A stretch of DNA of 64,000 bases, taken from NCBI RefSeq assembly GCF_000245815.1, contig NZ_JH601103.1:1265438-1329437 (forward strand). The letters are read 5' to 3'. Below the pieces are notes generated by a model. The model saw only the letters and a list, made by a program, of their open reading frames with translations. It was not told where the DNA came from and searched no databases. The translations under genes and the position numbers were made by a program. Position 1 is the first letter of the stretch. Each line of letters starts with the position of its first letter. The DNA comes from Dolosigranulum pigrum ATCC 51524 (GTDB lineage: Bacteria > Bacillota > Bacilli > Lactobacillales > Carnobacteriaceae_A). Shown one piece after another: positions 38,271 to 47,320 of the stretch.

Positions 38271-38350
38271 ACTTCCCTCCGCTAGTATCAACTAGATCAG
38301 GTTCAAAGGGTCAGATCACTCCTCTCAGCCTACAGTAGGCTCCCCTAGTA
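38271..38350 (-). ncRNA. TPP riboswitch (THI element)
   Basis: The minus strand reads TACTAGGGGAGCC, a small hairpin, GGCTGAGA, ACCCTTTGAACCTGAT, CTAGTTGATACTAG, CGGAGGGAAG. These are the conserved P1-P5 parts of the thiamine-pyrophosphate aptamer in order, with the diagnostic GCTGAGA and ACCTGAT blocks. It should shut off the ykoF-like gene when TPP is abundant. Confidence 0.97.
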
Positions 38351-38375
38351 TTAAAATATTCAATTTTCTAGCAAC

Positions 38376-38404
38376 AATATAGCATATCAATTAATATTTG
38401 TCAA
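38376..38404 (-). promoter_or_regulatory. promoter of the riboswitch-ykoF unit
   Basis: Minus-strand TTGACA (38399-38404), 17-base spacer, TATATT (38376-38381), about 25 bases upstream of the aptamer. Confidence 0.85.
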
Positions 38405-38447
38405 TTTGGTTGAAGAAGATCCCTCAACCTTATTGTCGTCGATAAGG
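38405..38447 (-). other. two mutually exclusive hairpins after the reverse transcriptase gene
   Basis: GGTTGA (38408-38413) can pair with TCAACC (38424-38429), and CCTTAT (38428-38433) with ATAAGG (38442-38447); the two share CC at 38428-38429. There is no T-run. It may be a poor terminator or a short structured 3' end of the defence operon transcript. Confidence 0.35.
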
Positions 38448-38458
38448 AATGAACTTTA

Positions 38459-39994
38459 TTATTCAGAGCTAACATATGCAAATGCGTCAATGTTAGACAT
38501 ATCAATTTTCCTATCAAGATCTTCTATCTTATTACGATTTACTATTGATTCTTCATCAAACTTCTTATGTAGCCAATCATGATTCCAAATATTTCTTGGA
38601 AAACCACCCACAACCTTTTTAGCAAAATTAATTTCTCTATAACTAGATTTATTATAAGGCAAATTTAGTCTTTGTAACCATATATCTACATAATCGGAAT
38701 TCGGATAATTTTTAAACCGGTTATAAATATGATCTAGATACTGACCTGCTTCTTCTACACTAATAAGCGAAAGCATCTCACTTATTATTACCACACAAAA
38801 TTCTATAACTATTGAATTATTATCCATTATATCTACTAATATGCTAATTAAAGAGCTTATATCACTCTTACTGTCTAATCCTTGATTATTTTCTCCAAAA
38901 TATTTTGTATGAAAATCATTTAAAGCTTTTTTTAGGCTTCCAGAATTTGGAAATTTATCCGCTAATTCTTTTATTTGGAGTAAATGTTGTTGGGCATTTA
39001 AATCTTTTAAAATTGGCTGCTTTCCTTGCCAATATCTTTTTCCTTTTTTGAATGCATCAGAAATAATATCTTTTGACAAGAAAGTTTTATTTGAGTTTAA
39101 ACTAAAGTTCCATTTAGCTAAAATCTCTGATATATATTTTGTAACTTCATGAACATCTTCTATTGTATTACCAAAAATTCTATAGTCATCTCGATATCGG
39201 AAAATTTCTACTCTATCTTTGTACTCCGCCAGTTTTTTCTCTATTTCCAGGTCTACTCCATTCAATACAATTTCAGCAATAAAGTCCATCAATACACTAC
39301 CTTGAGGGATTCCATTTGTCTGACCATATTGCATATTACTAATTAAGGCATCAAGTTCATTAGGAAAGTAATCTGTACTTCTATTTTCTTTTGCTCTTTC
39401 TTTTCCCATAATCGCCCATGGAATAGAGTGAGTATATATAGATGGATAGCAATTAGAGATATCTGTGTGCATGCAGTATTTATACTCCATTGATTTCTTT
39501 ATTTGTAGTTGCTCAAATTCCTCCCACCAATTTAAAATAACTCTCTTAATATCTTTCTCTCCTGCCGATAGTGCACCAACTGGTAAAGATTTACCTTTTA
39601 TAATATCTCTAGGCTTATTGAATACTTCTACTATTTCAGCCCAATTTTTCTTTATTGTAATACAATTTACTAAGTCAACATAAATTAATGGATGAATTAA
39701 TGTAATTGGACGCCAACTATATTCACCATTTTTATTTTGCATAAATGTATAATTAACATTTTCAAATTCTTTTAATTTTTTCTTCGCTGCATATAAATCA
39801 TGTAATTTTCTTAGTTCTCTACCATTATTAGTTTTAAGTCTATCTACTGCAATTTTAATTACCTCTGTGAAATCTATATACTCGGGCAATGATATTGTAC
39901 AGTAACTCTCTGGTTTTAACAAAAAATTACGTGCTTCGTTATGTGTCATATCTTTAATACTAATTTGCTTATCTTGATCCATAATATTTATCAT
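38459..39994 (-). CDS. reverse transcriptase, antiphage Abi/DRT-like
   Basis: 511 residues. RT motifs in order: HTDISNCYPSIYTHSIPWA with the first catalytic Asp178, NGIPQGSVLMD (about 228-237), and YRDD at 267-270 with Asp269/Asp270; all three metal-binding Asp are present. The YTHSIPWA version of motif 3 is unlike group II intron maturases and fits the Abi/unknown-group (defence) RTs. About 230 C-terminal residues are helical and match no domain I recognise. It starts 21 bases after the restriction gene's stop, with AAAGGGG near the ATG, so it is the last gene of the operon. There is no room upstream for a retron msr-msd RNA. Subgroup (AbiA, AbiK, DRT number) cannot be assigned by eye. Confidence 0.88.
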   Translation of the reverse strand: MINIMDQDKQISIKDMTHNEARNFLLKPESYCTISLPEYIDFTEVIKIAVDRLKTNNGRELRKLHDLYAAKKKLKEFENVNYTFMQNKNGEYSWRPITLIHPLIYVDLVNCITIKKNWAEIVEVFNKPRDIIKGKSLPVGALSAGEKDIKRVILNWWEEFEQLQIKKSMEYKYCMHTDISNCYPSIYTHSIPWAIMGKERAKENRSTDYFPNELDALISNMQYGQTNGIPQGSVLMDFIAEIVLNGVDLEIEKKLAEYKDRVEIFRYRDDYRIFGNTIEDVHEVTKYISEILAKWNFSLNSNKTFLSKDIISDAFKKGKRYWQGKQPILKDLNAQQHLLQIKELADKFPNSGSLKKALNDFHTKYFGENNQGLDSKSDISSLISILVDIMDNNSIVIEFCVVIISEMLSLISVEEAGQYLDHIYNRFKNYPNSDYVDIWLQRLNLPYNKSSYREINFAKKVVGGFPRNIWNHDWLHKKFDEESIVNRNKIEDLDRKIDMSNIDAFAYVSSE

Positions 39995-40015
39995 TGCCCC
40001 TTTGTATATAGTAAT

Positions 40016-43000
40016 TTAATCCATAGCTTGTACTTTTTCTTCAATAAAGTCAATTTCTTCTTGGTTTAAGTTATATTTCTTATAGAGTTGTTTATCAATA
40101 TTTTCGATAGACTGTGTCCAATCAATGTCAGATTGTATAGTAAAGTCAATTAGTGGTACATTTTTCCATACTTTTTTCGTTTGATTATGTTGTGTAATTT
40201 TCATTGTCCCCAATAAAGCTCTAGAAAATTTGGTCTTTAGGTATTTTAATAAGTTTTCAGCTTCTAATTTATTATCAAATGAGCCAAATGAAATAAATGT
40301 TTGGGTATGCCCGATTAGGGGTTCCCCGATTAGGGGTGTTGAAAGCACTTCACCTAACGCTCCTGATCCATTAGAGGCTGGCACAAATACTTTATACTTT
40401 TCTAGATTAGAATAATTTTTTATATATTTTCTATTTATCCATTTATATACTCTTTTATTGCTTTGTCTACCATATATTTGTATTTGATCTGTGCTAGTTT
40501 TTTCATTTGAAAAAACTTCAGACATTTTATCAAATATATTCGAAGGAATTGATTTGCGTTCGCTTTTAGAAACTCTATCAGTAAATTCAGGATAATCAAG
40601 ATAAATTTCTTTATTAAGCTTATAAGAACTTTTGGCATGTAATAATTTATTGATAGACTCAAAATTATTACTAACTACTTTTTTTAAAATATTATTCAAT
40701 TCATTAAAATGTGTAAATGTCCCAATTGCACCAAAGTTTTCATCTAAACTATAGTAAGTTACCGCAACACCACCTTTAATATCAGTATTTGGAAAAACAG
40801 CAGCACTTTGTTGTTTATAATACACAACTTTAAAATCAGGATTACTTAACATTTTTTTATTCCATTTAGTAGGGGTTTGTCCTGCATCAAATAAAAATCT
40901 CCCAGGCGTAATGAACATTGTTTTATTAGCTAATTTAATAGCTTCATCTATAAAATAATTATAAATAGGTTCATCTCTAGATTTTTCTCCTTTACCCTCT
41001 TCTTGATACGGCGGATTTCCAATCACAACATCAAATTTCATCTTATCTCTCCCAAATACATTATCAATTGCATCTTGTGCATCACCCTCTTGAACAATCG
41101 GTGATAGATCTAGTTCCTTCAAGTTCGCTGTATTCACATCTTCAGTAACACCATAAATATAATTTTTAGCAATATTGTAAATAATATTACTTGGTGCAAT
41201 GGCATACACTTGATTTTCGAAGATATGTTTTAATCGCTGTGAGCGATCTGGTATCTCATCTTTCAATCCCTCGTTTAGTCGCTTAACGATTTCAGTAATA
41301 TACATCCCTGATTTTACATACAAGTCCGCAAAGGTCAGACTTGGATCAGAGAAGATACTTGGGTTTTCTTCTTCCAACTTATCCACCATCATCTCAACGA
41401 CCCACTTTGGTGTAAAGATTTGGTTCGTCTCCTGGTTCGGAATATAATCAAAAATATCTTCCGACACACTATCATCGAAGTAATCACTCAGTTCTTCTTT
41501 CTTATTGAAAAATTCTTTAATCGACGCATCGAATACAGCCGCATTGAAGAAACCTTTAAATTCTTTTTTCTCTCCATCTTCTGTTTCATAGATGAAGCCA
41601 TCTCGCAATTTCTGGAATTCATCAATTGTAATAGACGTCAATTCTTCAAACGTGTCGGGATCAATATTTTCTTCAAAGTTTCTTAGTTTCGTGTCTTTAT
41701 TCCCGTAAGCCATCAAGAAGGCTGGAATTGTTCGCGCAAATCCACGTAAGTGATCTCTCACATCATGTTCTTCCTCTTTTTTCTTCTTCGTTTCTTGTTT
41801 TTCCATTTGAAGCTTAACCGATTCTTGCGCTGTTTCTTGAGTTACTTTTTCGATATTCTCTTTATAGGTTTGACTGACTTCTTCTTGTTTGACTTGTTTC
41901 TCTTTTTCTAGAGTATTTTTCTTGGTTTCGAGTTCTTCAAGAATTGTATCATATTGGTCTTCTGATGAGATTGCAATTTTTTTATTTGTTTCTTGTTCAA
42001 GTTCTTCAACTCTTGTCTTATATGTTAGATCAACTTCAGCAACAGTTTCCTTGTAGTTATTATGTTCAACTTGTAGTTTTGGTGCCAAATTCTCTTTAAA
42101 TGTATCTTTTACTTGTTTAATTTCTTTTTTCTTCCAACGTTTCTTGTCTTCATCGGTCTCTATCGCTGGTTCGAATTGTGATGTAATCTCTCGAACTTGC
42201 TTGGTCACTTCAATATCTTGGTTAATATCAAAATTTGTGAAGATTTTTTCGCCGAATACTTTATTACTTTCATTAATTACTACTTCATCTGGCACATCCA
42301 CGTCTCCACGTTCGTCCACCATTGGATTATATGATTTAATCTCTTTTTGTTTTCCAAGTTTACCTTGTTCTTCTGGTTTGATTTTTTCCAGAATACGACG
42401 AACATCAATCGGTGCATTAAAAATACGACCAATATTATCGAAGAGCAAGTTACTCATAAAACCTCGACTAACAACTTCAGAAGACTTAATCTTATTCGGA
42501 ATAGTCATCACTTCATCCGTGTCTAACTCTTTCATCGTCCCATCTTCATCCTCAGCAATAACGGGGAAGAAATTCAAGAGTTCTTTTACTTTTTCTCTCT
42601 GTTGTTCATTAGTAAAGGTGGCAGGGTCATCAACAAGTCCAATGGCAAAATCAGCAAATAATTGCAATGTACGATCTGGAGCAAAATCAAAAATGTAGGC
42701 TCTCTCTTTTCTCAATAATTTATCGCCATCTTGTTTTTCGTACGGATTTTGGACACGGAAAGCTGCTTGGAAATATAATTCTGGACTTGTTATATTATTC
42801 AACATCATAATCCCTGTCCAAGCAGGAATAGTCACCCCGGTTGTCAATTGACCGCAAGATAACGTAATAGTTTTCTCATGTTCTTTAATTGCTTTTGTCA
42901 CTCGGTCAAAGCTCTTCTCATTCGCTGGAAAATTATTAGCCTCTCCTTCTAATTGTTCCGCATTTTCTTCTACTAATGGTTTCCCGTCTCCAGCAGCTAA

Positions 43001-44386
43001 GATGACTTCATATTCTTTAAAGACAGGATGTTTGTCCAATAATTTCTTCAATGCTTTACAACTATTAACCCATGGAAGCAACCAGAATGTATGATTCAAT
43101 TCATTTTTATACTCTCCAGATGCAAAAGGAAACTTCCCACTTGATAAGTTATCCAAGAACTTTTTGACAGATTCTTGATGTTTAAACTTCCCGTCATCAT
43201 CTGCTGAGAAGAATTCATTCAAATCAAACGCAAAATCACGATTCACTTCATTCATTATGGCTGTGCCTTGCTTTAGTTGTTCGCTCACCATTTGACTCAT
43301 CTGATACGTGAATAAACTAAGTTCTGGTAGTTTCTCATAAGGATTATCATCTTCTTGAGCATAATTCCAATTGTGTTTCGCTTGTTGTTCATCTAAGTAA
43401 GACCAGTTGTAAATTGCTTCTTCTGGAAATTTACCATGAGCAATGGCTTTAAATGGTGTTCCTGATAAGTGAAGGGTATGCTTTCGTGTGATTTTATCAA
43501 ACGCTTGCTCGGTCTTAGCGGTATCCACTCCTTCATGAGCTTCATCAATGACTAACAAATCCCATTCAATCATTGGGATGAAGTTTAACTTATCATAGTC
43601 TCCGCCAGCGAATTTAGCTCCTTTAAGATCTTGTAGTGATACAAATGATATTTGTCGAACAGAATGGTCGTCTGAATTGATAACAATATCTGCATAATTA
43701 GAACGAGAGATGGCTTTATGTGTTAGACCATCTGTATCCGACACAAAATACAGGTTGTCCTCTTGATGCGCAATAAATTTCTCGAAGTCATCATACCAAG
43801 AGTTAGCAACGGCCGGACGATTCGTGACTATTAAAACATTCTTTGCTTCAAGACGTCGGACAAGATCATACGTACTAAGTGTTTTCCCGAATCGCGGTTT
43901 TGCATTCCATAAGAAGCTAGCATTGGAATGCTCCTGAAAATATTGATGGGTTAATGCCACTGCTTTTTCTTGTTCTTCGCGTAGGATATAATCAGTTTGG
44001 ACAATTTCATTTCTCTGAGCCTCACTAAAGTCACGATGAATAAACTTTTCTGTTAATTCTTCAGCTTGCTCAGGATGCCCATTGAAGAAAAACCATTCAC
44101 GAGCTGTCGTGCCAAAACTTTCACGTTCAATATTATGTAACTCTAAAAAACGATGCAAATCATGATCACGGAACCATTCTCCACTCTTATGACGAGCAAC
44201 TTTATCCCATAAGATATTAGGTTTCAAGCCAGATGTGCCAAGCTGTTCATTAATGCGAACCTGCACATCTCGTCTTGTATCCCCAATTTTTATATAGCCA
44301 TTATGATTAGGTACCTCAGGCAACGTATAGGCATAGATTGTAATATGCTGTTGTTCGAATGGTTTAATTTCAGTTTTACAACTCAT
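40016..44386 (-). CDS. GIY-YIG-like nuclease / SF2 helicase / N6-adenine methylase fusion (restriction enzyme)
   Basis: 1456 residues. Order: T5orf172/GIY-YIG-like nuclease (about 15-100: YAYT, GYIKIGDTRRDVQVRI, REWFFF); SF2 helicase with Walker A-like NAKPRFGKTLS (161-171), LVIDEAHEG (DEAH 281-284), HLSGTPFKA and a late TGVTIPAW; a long charged coiled coil (about 745-880); then a gamma-type N6-adenine methylase with a KSG-variant motif I (FADLYVKSGMY) and catalytic NPPY at 1124-1127. The last 200 residues are probably target recognition. It should be an ATP-driven restriction-modification enzyme of the large single-chain kind, but with a GIY-YIG nuclease instead of the Mrr-like domain of type ISP enzymes. 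Its start overlaps the methylase-like gene by 11 bases. Confidence 0.85.
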   Translation of the reverse strand: MSCKTEIKPFEQQHITIYAYTLPEVPNHNGYIKIGDTRRDVQVRINEQLGTSGLKPNILWDKVARHKSGEWFRDHDLHRFLELHNIERESFGTTAREWFFFNGHPEQAEELTEKFIHRDFSEAQRNEIVQTDYILREEQEKAVALTHQYFQEHSNASFLWNAKPRFGKTLSTYDLVRRLEAKNVLIVTNRPAVANSWYDDFEKFIAHQEDNLYFVSDTDGLTHKAISRSNYADIVINSDDHSVRQISFVSLQDLKGAKFAGGDYDKLNFIPMIEWDLLVIDEAHEGVDTAKTEQAFDKITRKHTLHLSGTPFKAIAHGKFPEEAIYNWSYLDEQQAKHNWNYAQEDDNPYEKLPELSLFTYQMSQMVSEQLKQGTAIMNEVNRDFAFDLNEFFSADDDGKFKHQESVKKFLDNLSSGKFPFASGEYKNELNHTFWLLPWVNSCKALKKLLDKHPVFKEYEVILAAGDGKPLVEENAEQLEGEANNFPANEKSFDRVTKAIKEHEKTITLSCGQLTTGVTIPAWTGIMMLNNITSPELYFQAAFRVQNPYEKQDGDKLLRKERAYIFDFAPDRTLQLFADFAIGLVDDPATFTNEQQREKVKELLNFFPVIAEDEDGTMKELDTDEVMTIPNKIKSSEVVSRGFMSNLLFDNIGRIFNAPIDVRRILEKIKPEEQGKLGKQKEIKSYNPMVDERGDVDVPDEVVINESNKVFGEKIFTNFDINQDIEVTKQVREITSQFEPAIETDEDKKRWKKKEIKQVKDTFKENLAPKLQVEHNNYKETVAEVDLTYKTRVEELEQETNKKIAISSEDQYDTILEELETKKNTLEKEKQVKQEEVSQTYKENIEKVTQETAQESVKLQMEKQETKKKKEEEHDVRDHLRGFARTIPAFLMAYGNKDTKLRNFEENIDPDTFEELTSITIDEFQKLRDGFIYETEDGEKKEFKGFFNAAVFDASIKEFFNKKEELSDYFDDSVSEDIFDYIPNQETNQIFTPKWVVEMMVDKLEEENPSIFSDPSLTFADLYVKSGMYITEIVKRLNEGLKDEIPDRSQRLKHIFENQVYAIAPSNIIYNIAKNYIYGVTEDVNTANLKELDLSPIVQEGDAQDAIDNVFGRDKMKFDVVIGNPPYQEEGKGEKSRDEPIYNYFIDEAIKLANKTMFITPGRFLFDAGQTPTKWNKKMLSNPDFKVVYYKQQSAAVFPNTDIKGGVAVTYYSLDENFGAIGTFTHFNELNNILKKVVSNNFESINKLLHAKSSYKLNKEIYLDYPEFTDRVSKSERKSIPSNIFDKMSEVFSNEKTSTDQIQIYGRQSNKRVYKWINRKYIKNYSNLEKYKVFVPASNGSGALGEVLSTPLIGEPLIGHTQTFISFGSFDNKLEAENLLKYLKTKFSRALLGTMKITQHNQTKKVWKNVPLIDFTIQSDIDWTQSIENIDKQLYKKYNLNQEEIDFIEEKVQAMD

Positions 44387-45128
44387 ACTCTTCCACTTCC
44401 TCTTTATGAATTTGAGTAATATTTACGGGCTTATAACGATAATACGGTTCTTGTTCAACCTCTAATTGCTCATTGAACAGATCAAATAAGTTCAATTGTT
44501 TATTCCCTGTCTCTTTTTTGTACATTACACCGGATTCTCTATCAACACCATTATAGATTTCATCTAAAGTATATTCAGTTCGATTAATAGTAATTTGTTC
44601 CGTACTTGCTAACAATTCATTTATTGCTTCCCATTCTGAGAAGATAATAGGTTCGCCCGTTTCAATTTTTCGAGTTAAAAAATTTCCCTGAGCAATGTTG
44701 GCTTTAATGATCACTTTTGCACTTTTGATTACATCAGAATTCTTGGGTTGATCGAAGTTGGTCGCTACTTGGGTATAATAATCGCTGAATACCTCGAACA
44801 TATTCATCACACACATCTGCGCATTATCTTCCAACAATTCGATTCCATATAGCGTTGACAATGCTAGAAGTGAAAACTGTTCAAACTGTTGAATCGTCTT
44901 ACCATATTCTCGCTCGACCATCTCTAACTTCTTCATCAGAATAGCAATTAAGAAATTCCCTTCCCCCGCAGCTGGTTCCAAAAACGTTGCTGTCAAATTC
45001 TCACAAGCTTCCTTGATTCCCTCCGTCTCAATCATCTTCTTCACCATCCAAGCCGGCGTAAACACCTCCCCATGCTTCTGAACACGCTGCTTACTCTTAA
45101 TCAACTGCTCAATCGGCTGATCCATCAT
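44376..45128 (-). CDS. N6-DNA methylase-like subunit lacking the NPPY motif
   Basis: 250 residues. It begins with the HGEVFTPAWMVKKMI opening typical of N6-adenine methylases, followed by a canonical SAM-binding motif I FLEPAAGEGNFLIAIL (about 49-64) and an acidic motif II LYGIELLEDNA. No NPPY/DPPY catalytic motif follows; the protein ends with a charged tail. It overlaps the next gene, which has NPPY but an atypical motif I. It may be a methylase subunit, a specificity factor or a regulatory partner of the large protein. AAAGGAG lies seven bases before the ATG. Confidence 0.82.
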   Translation of the reverse strand: MMDQPIEQLIKSKQRVQKHGEVFTPAWMVKKMIETEGIKEACENLTATFLEPAAGEGNFLIAILMKKLEMVEREYGKTIQQFEQFSLLALSTLYGIELLEDNAQMCVMNMFEVFSDYYTQVATNFDQPKNSDVIKSAKVIIKANIAQGNFLTRKIETGEPIIFSEWEAINELLASTEQITINRTEYTLDEIYNGVDRESGVMYKKETGNKQLNLFDLFNEQLEVEQEPYYRYKPVNITQIHKEEVEEYEL

Positions 45129-45189
45129 TTAATCACTCCTTTTTGTTCATATAATTTTATGATTAATATTCAATAGATTTTGATTTTAA

Positions 45190-47079
45190 TTATTTAGCTT
45201 GATGGAGCTTATCATAAAACGGGAAATATTTATCTAGTAAGATTTTACATAATTTGCTATTGTTAGCTATTTGAGTAATAGCAACTTCTGTGTAAGAATT
45301 TATATTAAAAATTTTTTCTGCTTCATTTATCATATTTTTAAATGGACAAATTTTTAACGCTTCACAGTAGTTTTTATCCATCCAAACTATAGTTATTTTT
45401 TTCTCTGTATCATCGAGATATTGTTCAATATTCATGTTCTGCAACTTTTGAGTAATATCATTAATTATTTCATCTGTCTTCTTTGTCTCATCCTCAACTC
45501 GTTCACTTTTTAAAAATGAATCAATCTTATTCTTTCTAAATTCATCTAATATTTTACGTTTGCGTTTTTTTAAAATTTCTAAAAATTTATTTTTAAAAGT
45601 AGCTATTTTCTCTTTATTTTTTTTATTATCATAGAAATTAGCATTTAAGACTGCTTCCATTACTTCTTCATTCAAAAGTAACATTTCAATTTCATTAAAT
45701 TCTATTGGGAAAATGTTATCTTCCCGCCATTTACTAAGTTGATCTTTACTATGCTGATCTCGATCAATAATCCCAAAGGCTATATTATTTTTATTTGGGA
45801 GATTATTATAAGATTTAGTATATGCAACAACATTAAGATGCCCCTTAACAGGAATAATATTGGCCACTCCATCAAATAATTTAGAGTAAACTTTATAATC
45901 TAAACTGTTATGATTACCTTCACAGAATATAATTGGTTTAGCTATTCCTAATAACTCAGTCAATAATTCAGTTGGCAATTTTTCTTTTTCTTTTTCAGAA
46001 ATTGGATTAATTTGCCAGTTTGTATTTCCATCAAATGATTTTATCCAATATAAATCTTGATTATATCTTGAATTTATAAATTCTATACTATGTGATATAT
46101 AAATAAATTTACAATCATCACGTTCTTTTTCTAATAAATCCCACATTTTCTTATATATAGATGGATTTAAATATGTTTCAGGTTCATCAACTATTATAAT
46201 ACTATTTTCTTTAGCATTTAAAACACTTAATAAGTAGTATACTATAGCTTTTTCCCCATCACTCATATTATTTATATCATATGGAATATTATCATTTATT
46301 ATTGGGTTAATGGTTCTTTTAACAAAATTTAGATCCCATTGAATTTTTGGTATTAAACTCTTCCACATGCTTTTAAACTTAATATAAATATACTTACCAT
46401 TTCTAATACCAGTTTCACTGAAAATTCCTTCTTGCATCTTCATTGAAGTATCTACGTACTCATTGATTGTCGATATAATTAATGTTGTAAATTGTCTTTC
46501 TAAATTACTATTTAAATAATAATATCCACCCTCTCCAATAGGTTCATAAAATTTCTTTGAATAGTTAATATTTAATTTTTCCATTAGGTGTTCTTTATTT
46601 AAGTCCTCAACAGAACTAGGATTATGATGATAATATAAATATTTCTGTGCAGGTATTACCATAATTTTATCTGAAAGAGAATCTTTCATAAATGAAGCAA
46701 AAGCTGATTTGCCAGATCCATTACTACCTACTAAGTTTATATTCTTATTTTTTATAATTTTTAAATAATTAATTCTTTTTATTTCATCTGCTAAATCATC
46801 AATTATGTGTTGAAATTTATTATATGGGGCTTTTCCTTTATCATAATGTACTGTTTCATAATTTAATTCTTCTAATTTTTTATCATATGTAATTAGTAAT
46901 GCAGTAAACAATTCAATTATTTCTTTATTCTCTAGTTCATCTCTGACTATTTCCAATCTATTTATTGTTTCTAGGTAATTTATATGTTCAAAAGCTACAG
47001 TACATGAATTTCTTTTACAAAAATCTACAAATTTTTGTATATTATTTTGTAGTGAACTTTTAATCTCCTTTAAATCCAT
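45190..47079 (-). CDS. AAA ATPase fused to DUF4435 (TOPRIM-like), PARIS/OLD-like defence protein
   Basis: 629 residues. The ABC-type ATPase part has Walker A GSNGSGKS (118-125), signature MSDGEKA (272-278), Walker B IIIVDEPETYLNP (about 294-306) and switch His in YISHSIEF. From about 383 a TOPRIM-like DUF4435 module follows: IIFCEGNHNS (Glu387), GIIDRDQ (437-443) and NEIEMLLLN. AriA (ATPase) and AriB (DUF4435) of PARIS carry these two parts; here they are one chain, as in the fused form. Known PARIS proteins sense phage anti-restriction factors and cause abortive infection. The gene is strikingly AT-rich, has its own promoter, and is followed after 61 bases by the methylase gene. Confidence 0.85.
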   Translation of the reverse strand: MDLKEIKSSLQNNIQKFVDFCKRNSCTVAFEHINYLETINRLEIVRDELENKEIIELFTALLITYDKKLEELNYETVHYDKGKAPYNKFQHIIDDLADEIKRINYLKIIKNKNINLVGSNGSGKSAFASFMKDSLSDKIMVIPAQKYLYYHHNPSSVEDLNKEHLMEKLNINYSKKFYEPIGEGGYYYLNSNLERQFTTLIISTINEYVDTSMKMQEGIFSETGIRNGKYIYIKFKSMWKSLIPKIQWDLNFVKRTINPIINDNIPYDINNMSDGEKAIVYYLLSVLNAKENSIIIVDEPETYLNPSIYKKMWDLLEKERDDCKFIYISHSIEFINSRYNQDLYWIKSFDGNTNWQINPISEKEKEKLPTELLTELLGIAKPIIFCEGNHNSLDYKVYSKLFDGVANIIPVKGHLNVVAYTKSYNNLPNKNNIAFGIIDRDQHSKDQLSKWREDNIFPIEFNEIEMLLLNEEVMEAVLNANFYDNKKNKEKIATFKNKFLEILKKRKRKILDEFRKNKIDSFLKSERVEDETKKTDEIINDITQKLQNMNIEQYLDDTEKKITIVWMDKNYCEALKICPFKNMINEAEKIFNINSYTEVAITQIANNSKLCKILLDKYFPFYDKLHQAK

Positions 47080-47124
47080 AATAACTTCACTCTCCTCGAT
47101 TATTAAATTTATTCTATTAACTTC

Positions 47125-47154
47125 ATTATACCCCTAATTATCTTATTTTTGAAA
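47125..47154 (-). promoter_or_regulatory. probable promoter of the defence operon
   Basis: Minus-strand TATAAT (47125-47130) with a poor -35 (TTTCAA, 47149-47154) at 18 bases, about 45 bases before the ATPase start. This is the only good -10 box between dtd and the ATPase gene. Confidence 0.5.
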
Positions 47155-47205
47155 TCTTTTTCAATACCTACTTTTAGTATTACTGTTTAGCTTGAAATTC
47201 TAGAA

Positions 47206-47304
47206 TCAGCGAATTGTTGTGGTGAATTCTTCTAGCTGAGCAAGACCCTTATTTCTTTTTATCCAATCCAAAAACAGCTCATCCACGGTGAAGCAGACAA
47301 GCTG
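47206..47304 (-). pseudogene. possible gene fragment at the island edge
   Basis: A 32-codon minus-strand stretch, stop to stop, reads FTVDELFLDWIKRNKGLAQLEEFTTTIR near its end. It looks like a protein C-terminus but has no start or ribosome binding site, and I do not recognise it. It may be the tail of a gene that followed dtd before the island inserted, or chance. Confidence 0.25.
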
Positions 47305-47320
47305 TTAGTCGTTCATTTAT

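Noticed and set aside
38459..40016. Retron or group II intron for the RT
   Set aside because: There is no space for msr-msd RNA, no maturase X or HNH domain is recognisable, and no intron RNA ends are visible; motif 3 fits Abi/DRT-like RTs.
42144..42698. 184-codon plus-strand ORF inside the restriction gene
   Set aside because: It is a Ser-rich antisense shadow of the helicase/linker coding region with no independent support.
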